Assembly (NCBI GenBank): GCA_032717465.1
Contig: CM064657.1
Location: forward strand, 27,306,966-27,370,965
Direction of reading: 5' to 3'
Length of the DNA stretch: 64,000 bases
DNA from: Coenobita brevimanus
Taxonomy: Eukaryota; Arthropoda; Malacostraca; Decapoda; Coenobitidae
The notes under the pieces were generated by a model. That model saw only the letters and a program-made list of their open reading frames with translations, was not told where the DNA came from and ran no database searches. The first letter of the stretch is position 1; each line of letters starts with the position of its first letter. Positions 52,329 through 64,000 of the stretch are shown piece after piece. The position numbers and the translations under genes are program-made.

Positions 52329-52690
52329 CAGATCATTACAGGCAATTTTATCTTGATTTTATTCCCTATGCAGCCACCAGATTGGTTGCTGCTTAATATC
52401 GTAACTTAATGAACATGTGAGCTTTATTCAAACATTCACTCAAGCTCCGACGAAGTGCAGTACATGTTAGATCTTTACAAGTTACTGCATCTCGAATATG
52501 TTTACAGTCCTTAACAAACCAACCCTTAACGCCTTAGCTGAGGTGCCTATGAGACGTGTGGCACCATCTGGGGGTACATCAGACGGGAGGCAACACGTGG
52601 TGAGTGAGTAGCGGGGGGTAGCTGGGTAAACAGTGAGTCCGGGAGGCTATTGAGCTGTGAGTAGTAGGCACCGCCCCCTCGCGTGTGCTC
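52329..52690. other. No gene recognised
   Basis: Mixed DNA with AACCCTTAACGCCTTAGCTG at 52524, a weak family A-like end. Confidence 0.35.
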
Positions 52691-54350
52691 CCACCACCCA
52701 CTGTCATGCAACTCTCCCTCTCTAACCTCCCCCTCTTTCCTTACACACTCCCTGTCTCTACTCACCTCCCTCCCTGTCTCCCTTTTCTTCTCCCTTCCCT
52801 ACCTCTCTCTTTCTGTACTCACCTCCTTCGTTCTCTTACTCCCTCTACCCCTTCCCTTCCTCTCCTATCCTCATGTATCCTCTCTTTCTGCCCCCCCCCC
52901 TCCCTCATGTTTTCTCTCTCCCCCCCTCCCCCCCTTTCCTGTCATTTTCCTTTCTGGGCACCTGCCCGCTTCTCTTCTACTTCTCCCTCCACTCACGCCT
53001 CCTTCCTCTACTCCCTCCATTTTCCTCCCTCTCTACCTCTTACCTTTCCTGTCTCCTCCCACTATACCACACTCCTTCTTTGGTCTCCCTTCTTTCCTCA
53101 CCTGCCCCTTACTTCAATTTTCTACTTCCCCTCTTCCCCCCGCCTCTCCCTCTCCTGTTTCCCTTCCTCATTCGTTTAACCCCCTCCTTCCCTTTCTTTC
53201 CACTCTGTCTCTCTCCCTCCAAACTCCCCTCTTCTCTAACCTACCCCTATCCATCCGTCTCCTCCCTCCTTCTTCCTCCCCCCTCTCTACTCTTCCCCTC
53301 TCCTGTCTCCTTCCTTAATCTCCTACCCCTACTTGCCTTTCCAACTTCCTCTTTTCCGTGTCTGCCATCCTCTTCTCCCGTTTTTCCTCACCTACCTCCT
53401 ACTTCCTTCTCTTTGCCTAACCCACCTCCTGTCTCCCTTTTTCAGTCACCTACACTTCCCTTCTCTCTATACCCTCGTAACCCTTCTTGTCTCCCGTCTT
53501 CCTTACCTACTCCCTACTTTCCTCTTCTCCCTCTCCTGTCTGTCTTCTTTCCTAATTTAACTTTTACTTTCGTATCCTGCCTATGCTCTTCCCTCTCTAC
53601 TCCTCCCTTTTTCTCTCTTCTGTTTCCTTTCTTGACCCCTCCTACCTTCCCTCTTCCCTCGCTACTCCCCCACCCCCCACCTTCCTGACTTCCTTTTTGC
53701 CATTCCTAACCCTCTCCTTTCTTCTCTACCTCCATTCATCTCACACTGACATCTTCCTTGCTTTTCCTTCCTTTCATTCCTCTCTCCCTCTCACACTGCC
53801 GTCGTCCTTCTTCTACCTCTCCTCTGTCTATCCTATCCCCTCCTTCCATTTTCAACCTCCTTCTTTCCTCACATATCCATCTCTCGCCACCCAACGTCTC
53901 TCTCTGGTTAACCAGTCCCCCCATATTTTGCCACTGTCTCCCCCCTCTCCTTATCATTCTCTTACCGATCTCCCATATCCCTCCATCTCCTAAATATATT
54001 TCGTCTCATCCTTCAATATTCCTCTCTCTCCTCCAATCGCTTTTTTCCTCTCAGATCTCTCCCTCTCACTCTCCTGACTAACTCCCTACCTCCTCACTGT
54101 TTTTACCCAATCATTCCTCTTTAACAGCCTTCTTCTGTTTCCCTTCCACTTCAAAGCACCAACTACTTCCCTTCACTCATTTCTTAAATTTCTTGCGGTC
54201 TCCCTCTTTCCAATTAGCTCTCGCATTCTTAACTACTCTCCTGCTTCCCTTCTGCACTCCTCAATTCTTCCACTTACTTTTACTTCCCCTTCTCCCTCCT
54301 CTTCACTAAATTCCACCTGTTCCACTCTCCTCCCTGTCCACAATCACAAA
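52691..54350 (+). repeat. Polypyrimidine tract (about 1.65 kb, longest in window)
   Basis: CTCCCT/CCTTTC-rich. A CTCACCTNCTNCTTCCNTTCT-like word followed by CTCTCCTGTCTCC recurs about every 70-80 bp (52745-53560). This suggests an old tandem unit beneath the low complexity. The 271-, 211- and 164-residue frames are Ser/Leu/Pro/Phe artefacts. Confidence 0.88.
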
Positions 54351-54830
54351 TATCCACGTCCATTATTTCTGTACACAAGGTCTGCAAGAAGAAAGTGGTA
54401 AATATAATCCCCTTCCTCTTTTGAAACTGCGACTTGAGACATCTAAACACAGCTACGGTTAAGCTATTTAAAAAGCTTTATAAATTCTTAAATAAATCCA
54501 GCTTTTCATGACAAAATCACCTGGTTCTACCGTCTTGCCAACAGCGAAAAAAAACTCCCGACATTTTTTCTGCCTGTCAAACGCATTTATACTCCGAAAT
54601 GGTCTGCAGGGAGGAAGTAGTGAAAACAGTCATTTTTCCTCAGCTACAATCAGGACAACGGGCGACATCTAAAAAACGCCAAAGAACAGTCATATTAAAC
54701 AGCTAATAATCACCTTTTCTCTCAAATTATGACCAGCGATATCTAAGTAACGTTACAGTTCAGCCGTATAAAAAGGCCTTACAAATCCTCAAATAAAATC
54801 CTGCTATTCATGGCAAAAGCACCCGCCTCC
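54351..54830 (+). repeat. Degenerate direct repeat, copies about 300 bp apart
   Basis: 54420-54530 and 54723-54832 share, in order, GACNNGNGANATCTAA, AAGCTATTTAAAAAG or GCCGTATAAAAAGGC, TACAAATCCTCAAATAAA-like, and TTCATGNCAAAANCACC. A weaker related piece is at 54650-54715. Confidence 0.65.
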
Positions 54831-55747
<917 letters not shown>

Positions 55748-56012
55748 AGCCTCCCCCTACATCTGCACTGAGGGAGAAGCGTCTGTAGCCTTCCTCTACT
55801 TCTACACTGAGGGAGAATTTCGTACATTCTTCCTCTACTCCTACACTGATGGAGAAAATTTTACACCCTTTCCCTACCTCTACACTGAGGGAGAAGATTT
55901 TACATCTTTCCTCTGCTACACTGAGATGGAAAAATTCTACACGTTTACTCTACTCTACAATACGGGGAGAAGATCCTACAACCATCCTCCATCTCTGCAC
56001 TATACAAAGGAA
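55748..56012 (+). repeat. Degenerate minisatellite, about 44-bp unit x6
   Basis: CCTCTAC(A/T)TCTACACTGAGGGAGAA recurs at about 55750, 55792, 55835, 55878, 55911 and 55945-55990, with a variable TTTTACA filler. Divergence increases to the right. Confidence 0.85.

Positions 56013-56884
<872 letters not shown>

Positions 56885-56970
<86 letters not shown>
56885..56970. repeat. (AC)n microsatellite
   Basis: Uninterrupted AC. Confidence 0.98.
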
Positions 56971-56972
<2 letters not shown>

Positions 56973-57516
56973 CCATTTGACTAAACCATGTGCGTCTCCG
57001 TGTACCTTTAGACCCTCCTCCCATCCCCACCACCACACCCACCCTCTTATCAACCCACCACCCGCATGTCTGAAAGTTTAAACCCAATTTTTCCCCAGTA
57101 CAACTTTTGCCAGCGTGCCACTCATTCATACCGGCGCGGCAAACATTTACCCGGCGATAGTGCGAGCCAGGATCAACACAGGGGCCAAAGGAAACAGGAG
57201 ATAAAACTTGCCTAGCTCTGCCACCGCTCTCACACTGCATTTACACTTCCACAAACACCGCTATCGGGCCGAGGAGTCATTATTACGAGGGCTAGGGAGG
57301 TAAGGGGTCTAATTATGCACAGGTAAAATTTGGGAAAGGCTTTGGAGTGAATGGCTGGGTAGATATAAACTGTAGAGGGGGAAGGTTTATTATCCATTTA
57401 TATAATCCAAGAATGGTATTGGAGAGAATGGTTGCGTGGCTTGGAAGGCAGACTGGGGAGCTAATTAACCAGAGGTAAATCTCAGGAAAGCTATCGGAGA
57501 AATGAAGTGGGCGGGC
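56971..57516. other. High-complexity island and degenerate GAGTGAATGGCTGG repeat
   Basis: 57090-57310 is balanced and CG-containing. From 57320 a word near GGAGTGAATGGCTGGGTAG with AATTATNCAGAGGTAAAATN recurs near 57345, 57420, 57480 and again at 58605 and 58690. This indicates a degenerate tandem repeat of 70-90 bp that resumes after 58500. Confidence 0.5.
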
Positions 57517-57532
57517 ATATATATATATATAT

Positions 57533-57566
<34 letters not shown>

Positions 57567-57644
57567 GGACAGATAGATAGATAGATAGATATAGATAGAT
57601 AGATACATAGATAGATAGATAGACAGACAGATAGATAGATAGAT
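57517..57644. repeat. (TA)n then (GATA)n microsatellite
   Basis: Short TA run, then GATA with GACA interruptions. Confidence 0.95.
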
Positions 57645-58383
57645 AGGTGATGTGCAGTTTCTACCTGTACGTAAAAAAATTCATGGACACTGCATACCCA
57701 ATCCTGTGATATGAATACCGAGTTGAAAGACGTACGAAAAAATAGTACTGCGTCATACAGGCGTTAGTGACCGCTTAGGCATGACGGGATTCCTGTCAAC
57801 AGTGAAGAAATAAACTTGTTGAGAAGCGATGATATCCCAGGATACTCTCACTGTGCAGCAGCAACAGAGGCAGCACCAGTAACCAGCGGATGGCAGCCTC
57901 TTCTACAACATGTAGGCTACTATGATATCAAAGCGATATCTGCCTTCCTTGTCCTATTTGTATCCTTTATAAGTTTCGGGGAGAGATTAACACCCCCACA
58001 AAAAAAAATAATGATGGAAAATTTTATACAGTGCAAGACATTATCAATGAACCAGGCAAACTGACCTGAAAAGTATTGTTGAAGTCCATGTGTTCACTCT
58101 ACCCTATTTCTGATCGTCTTATCTTTGGGAGGGGGCAGACCCCCCCAAAGAATGCGCATTGTGGATGAGACTTAACATATACTGAGATATCAAAGCCATA
58201 TCTGCCCTTCTTTCATTATTTCTGATTTTTATTTTTTAATTTGGTGAGCGGGGGGGCTGGCCCCCTTCAAATCCATGGTTGGAAAATTGTACAGGATACA
58301 CTGGAAGACCTTCGGAGTAACCAGACGAACTCAGCTTGGAAATTTCATTAAGATCCATCAAATAACCTAGGAAGAGTTAAGGC
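57645..58383 (+). repeat. Duplicated G/C-run-containing repeat, two copies
   Basis: 57925-58075 and 58180-58340 share GATATCAAAGC(G/C)ATATCTGCC, a TTTTAT/AATTTGGTGAG block, a run of G or C, ATGGNNGGAAAATT and a TACANG end. Between them 58120-58150 has GGGAGGGGGCAGACCCCCCC, a strong inverted G/C run, probably a third partial unit. Confidence 0.6.
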
Positions 58384-59761
<1,378 letters not shown>

Positions 59762-59933
59762 ACAGAACCCTTTCAACACAAATAGAATGCTCTATCATTT
59801 ATTCCTGCTACTATCAGACGATTTTATTCAGCTCTGGTGATACTTTTCCATCAAAAGGGGCAAGACACAGCTTTCATGGACCCCTTCAGTACTAGGAGGC
59901 CCTCATATAAATCGTCTGGTGGTAACAACGAGG

Positions 59934-59993
<60 letters not shown>

Positions 59994-60012
59994 CATCGTA
60001 GTGAAAGGTTAA
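59762..60012. mobile_element. Family A MITE-like repeat containing a (CA)n array
   Basis: Left: AACCCTTTCAACACAAATAG. Then TTATTCCTGCTACTATCAGA and CGATTTTATTCAGCTCTGG. Centre: inward CCCCTTCAGTACTAGGAGG, ATCGTCTGGTGGTAACAACG, then (CA)n at 59937-59990, then CGACATCGTAGTGAAAGGTT AA to 60012. Both ends are recognisable, so the microsatellite is clearly internal. Confidence 0.7.
59937..59990. repeat. (CA)n microsatellite inside a family A copy
   Basis: Pure CA. Confidence 0.97.
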
Positions 60013-60649
<637 letters not shown>

Positions 60650-60920
60650 AAGTAATTTATGTTTTATCCTTGCTACCAACTGTGTATGTTATTCAGGTTC
60701 ACAGATATTTTTCCAGTTGGAGGGGTTACATATGGTATTCCTGATGACGGCACATGCTTTATTCTTGCTACCAACCGTCGGTGTTTTCAGCCTCGAAGAG
60801 ATTTTTCGAGATGCAGGGAATATAATACAGGTGTATAGTATTCATTAAACACTTTTACCAAGATAGGCCTTTCCTAAGTCAAAACGACCGTCTGGAAGCA
60901 GTAAGAATGAAATACAAATA
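60650..60920 (+). mobile_element. Family A MITE-like repeat, partly duplicated
   Basis: The internal block TTTTATCCTTGCTACCAACT occurs at 60662 and again, as CTTTATTCTTGCTACCAACC, at 60757. Each is followed by GTT..TTCAG and GAGATTTTTC(C/G)AG. The right half has AAAACGACCGTCTGGAAGCA and GTAAGAATGAAATA. Ends are degraded. Confidence 0.55.
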
Positions 60921-61399
60921 GAAAAACTTGAATCCGTAAACTGAAATTGACTTTTATAAATGTTTTTTTAAGGACACAGCTATATCCTCTTGACTTGGAC
61001 ACTCTTCAGATCCCTACAATAAGCATAAATCCAGCAAGTGAGTGGGCTACAATCCTCCGTTCCGCCTCAACAGTTCGCTGCAATGTGAAACCAAGACCAA
61101 ATATTACGGTTTAACTAATACTAGAATACTGGGACTGGAGACATAAAAAGTTTCATATGTAAATGTCGCAGGGAAATCGATTACAACAGATTATGACATT
61201 CTCTGTGCGATGATGCCCTTTCAGTTTTATTTATATTTTACCGCCACAGTTTGAAAAGCCTCCTGACAAGTATATATAAAAATCTAAAAACAGAATAAGT
61301 GAAACCGATGTGAGTCTCGGGAGTGAAACCTTTAATAAATAGGAGTATGTTGTGGGTCAAATGGGTCAAGCTGGGTGAGGTAGACAGAAAATGAAAAGC

Positions 61400-61402
<3 letters not shown>
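60921..61402. other. No gene recognised
   Basis: AT-rich. Confidence 0.5.
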
Positions 61403-61450
<48 letters not shown>

Positions 61451-61520
61451 GAGTGAATGAGAAAGGGGAGTGAGAGGAATGAAAGACGGGAACTAGCGAA
61501 AGACAATAAAGAGAGAAGGG

Positions 61521-61592
<72 letters not shown>
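61403..61592. repeat. (GA)n and (GT)n microsatellites
   Basis: GA 61403-61449, purine-rich spacer, GT 61523-61592. Confidence 0.97.
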
Positions 61593-61595
<3 letters not shown>

Positions 61596-62253
61596 CCTCC
61601 TCGTCATCAACGTAAGGCGTGGGTACACAGAGACATGTTGGGCATATGGGAAAGGACTATTTAATTCCTAAACTCTGATCCACTGAGTAATACGTTAGCA
61701 TGCCTCGTTCCCGGACGCTGTGAGTTATCTTTCTACCATACAATCCTCTTCTTCTTACTCATCTCTTGCTATTATACATCTACCCTACATACCTTTACGT
61801 TACCTGTCTTAGTAGGATCTGCATACCAACACTTCCTTTCTAACACCTATACAGCTCTGGACTCTCCTTGGTACTTCATTCCGAGAAAACGAACTTTCAT
61901 GCGGACCTAAGAGAAGTCCTTGCATCTAAAAATTGCTCGACTAATATAGTTATTTAATCAATGTAACATCAGATGATTTTGAATAATTCGTGAAAAAAAA
62001 AAAAAAAAACTCAGCAAAGTGTTAGGTGTGGATAAAGGGGCGTAGACAAGGGGAGGGAAAAGGGAAAGGAACAAGGGAAGGGGACTAAGTGGGGGGAGGC
62101 AACTCGGAGAAGGGAAAGAGAGAGGGGACTTGGAGAGGGGAGGCAGCGTAGGTCTCCCTCAGTTAAAAGGGTGGTCTTGTTAACGAGAGGGTAACGTGCC
62201 GACTCACCCCTGCACAACTCCTGTGTCACCACCAGCACCACCCACACTATATC

Positions 62254-62256
<3 letters not shown>
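61593..62256. other. No gene recognised; poly-A at 61994, purine-rich 62030-62150
   Basis: Ordinary AT-rich DNA, then AAGGGGAGGG low complexity. Confidence 0.5.

Positions 62257-62289
<33 letters not shown>
62257..62289. repeat. (AC)n microsatellite
   Basis: Pure AC. Confidence 0.96.
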
Positions 62290-62290
<1 letters not shown>

Positions 62291-63378
62291 TCACTTCAGT
62301 GCATTTCTCTGTTTACCCTTCACAGACCAATGCCAAGCTATTACTCCTCTCCTGATCTCTCAAACTGGACGGTACCCCCTTTCATTTACCCTTCACTCGC
62401 TCTCGAACCACTCGCCCTCCTCCTCTTCCACTTATGTCCGTCTTCCATATCCCATTCAGTCCCATGTCACCCATTTCTTTCTGACTTCTACCTATCTCTC
62501 ATTTGTCCTTTGACCCTCCAATCAACAACCTTTCGCATAACTCGAAGTCTTCTCTCCCAGCAGCCATCTCACATTCACTCCCCCTTCTTCCCCCTCTTCT
62601 CCTTTATTTCTCTTTCCTTCCTTACCCTACTCTCTTTTTCTCTCCCTCTAAACCACTCTTCTCTTTGCCCTCCTACCTCTCCTCTTCCTCACCCCTCTTC
62701 CCTTTCCTCTCATTTTTTTCCCACGGTACCTCTTTTATTTCCTTTTCCCTCCTTCCTCTCCCATTTCCCTTCCTTCTTCCGTTTCTTCTCACCCTGTCTC
62801 CTTTCTCCTCTTTCTTTTCTCCTTCCCCCTCTTCTTCCATTTCTCCTCACCTCCAATCCTTTGAAGCTTTTTCCCCTCCTCCTTTTTTCCGTTGTCCCTC
62901 CTTCCATTCCTCCTCACCTCCTCTCCATTCCCCTCCTTCCTCCCTCATTCAAGTAGAGTACTCCCTTGCACTTGTCTCCCTTCATTCAGTCCCCTCTTGT
63001 TCTCTCATTCTATCACCTCCCCTCTCTCGCCTTCACTTTCCCTCCTTTCTTCCCCCTACACCAATTTGCTCTCTCCTCTCTACACCCCTCCCCCCTTCTG
63101 GCATTCTCATACTCTCTTCACTCCATCGCATCCCCCTTCCTCCCTCAAATTTTTTCATTCCTCCTCCTCCTCCTCCTCCTCTCCAGCCCTTCCGACCCTC
63201 CTCCACTTCCCATCCAATTCGCTTCCTTCTCTCCCTCTCTTCCGACTTCCGTCCCTCCAGTCAACCTCTCTCCCTCCTCTTTCATCCCTTGTCATACCCA
63301 TCCTCTTCCTCTTCCCAATCTCTTCCTACCAAAATTCATTTCAATTCCTCCCTCCCCCTTGCTGCCCCCCCCCCCACT

Positions 63379-63424
<46 letters not shown>

Positions 63425-63470
63425 ATCCCCTCCACGCCCCATCCTACTGCCGCCCTTCCCGTCCAGCCCC
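62290..63470 (+). repeat. Polypyrimidine tract (about 1.2 kb)
   Basis: CTTCC/CTCCT-rich with (TCC)n at 63162-63182 and (CT)n at 63385-63420. The 329-, 208-, 179- and 177-residue frames are compositional. Confidence 0.88.
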
Positions 63471-63892
63471 ACCGCTCACATATGCACTGTAAATACATTA
63501 ATTAAATCCCCCCGGAACCTAGATCATGATATTTGATTACTCGTTACTTATTTGCAATTTACGCGCTCGCAAACTAAATTCTACCGTGCGTGAATATTTA
63601 CGTCCCACCGTGTGATTCTCCATAATGGTCTATAATTCACACACGACTTTTTTACCTTCTATTTTTTTCCCACAGGAGGTACGACCATTATAAGCAATTA
63701 TGACATTACGAGCGGACCGATACGCATCTGTACGGTTCGTCAAGAATGGGCCATCACTCTGGCCAATTGGAGTGCTGTTATCTTGACAGGGTAATGTATA
63801 TATGTGAGTGTGGGTGTGTCTTTTACGCTGCCCTGTTCCTATTTCGGGACCTCCTTCTCGTACCCCTCATTTATTAGTGGGAAATAGGGTTC
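63471..63892. other. High-complexity island, no gene recognised
   Basis: 63510-63770 is balanced, with TAATTAAAT, TTTGCAATTTACGCGCTCGC and CATTATAAGCAATTATGACA. It is not obviously repetitive within the window. Confidence 0.4.
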
Positions 63893-63897
63893 TGATA

Positions 63898-63928
<31 letters not shown>

Positions 63929-63940
63929 CGACGATGATAA
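63893..63940. repeat. (ATG)n microsatellite
   Basis: GATGAT array with two GAC variants at its end. Confidence 0.95.
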
Positions 63941-64000
63941 ATTTCTGTCCCTACCCATCTATCACATAGCGGGAAATACGTTTATAACGATCATGAGAAT

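Noticed and set aside
62503..63492. 329-residue open frame (and overlapping 208, 179 and 177 residue frames)
   Set aside because: Same compositional artefact; several frames of the same strand are open at once.

Overview
Nuclear genomic DNA of an arthropod, most probably a decapod crustacean (crab-like). The reasons are the extreme density of long (CA/GT)n, (GA/CT)n, (TA)n and (GATA)n microsatellites, kilobase-scale polypurine/polypyrimidine tracts, TTAGG-type arthropod telomere-like repeats at two internal sites, and a decayed Jockey-like non-LTR retrotransposon whose protein wording is familiar from crab genomes. No host protein-coding gene, rRNA or convincing functional tRNA could be supported. 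Nearly every long open frame is a by-product of simple repeats (Cys-Val, His-Thr, Tyr-Ile, Arg-Glu or Ser-Leu-Phe strings). The window reads as intergenic DNA or the interior of a large intron.

Layout. 0-7 kb: duplicated segments, a 36-bp minisatellite with decaying edges, a TTAGG-like tract, a SINE-like repeat, a tRNA-like head and a short 3' tail of the retrotransposon family. 8-20 kb: purine and pyrimidine tracts of 0.4-1.5 kb alternating with microsatellites, plus a hidden ~130-bp degenerate tandem array (18.2-19.2 kb). 20-30 kb: short tandem duplications, a second copy of the SINE-like repeat, more polypyrimidine DNA. 30-39 kb: microsatellites, a CGG/AGG tract, an inverted pair of ~120-bp repeats and a Helitron-like 3' end. 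39-41.3 kb: the retrotransposon pseudogene. 42.8-44.5 kb: a 1,625-bp foldback-type DNA transposon with ~573-bp terminal inverted repeats and a broken transposase N-terminus. 46-47.6 kb: nested MITE-like sequences and an antisense 3' end of a second non-LTR element. 48-64 kb: CCTAA-rich tract, more MITE-like hairpins, polypyrimidine tracts, very long GT arrays and a terminal GAT repeat.

The most interesting signal is a dispersed, TTAA-bounded, partly palindromic short repeat (called family A here) seen about 15 times as full, half or fragmentary copies. Its end consensus is close to TTAACCCTTTCAGTACGATG and its internal motif is close to CCAGACGATTTTATTC. It looks like a piggyBac-type MITE. 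Several copies carry long microsatellites inside them. Together with microsatellites abutting the Helitron-like CTAGT end, the TA-flanked foldback element and the retrotransposon tail, this suggests that much of the simple-sequence DNA here was seeded by transposable elements. No operon, CRISPR or defence-type system is present. The undescribed material is repeat biology.
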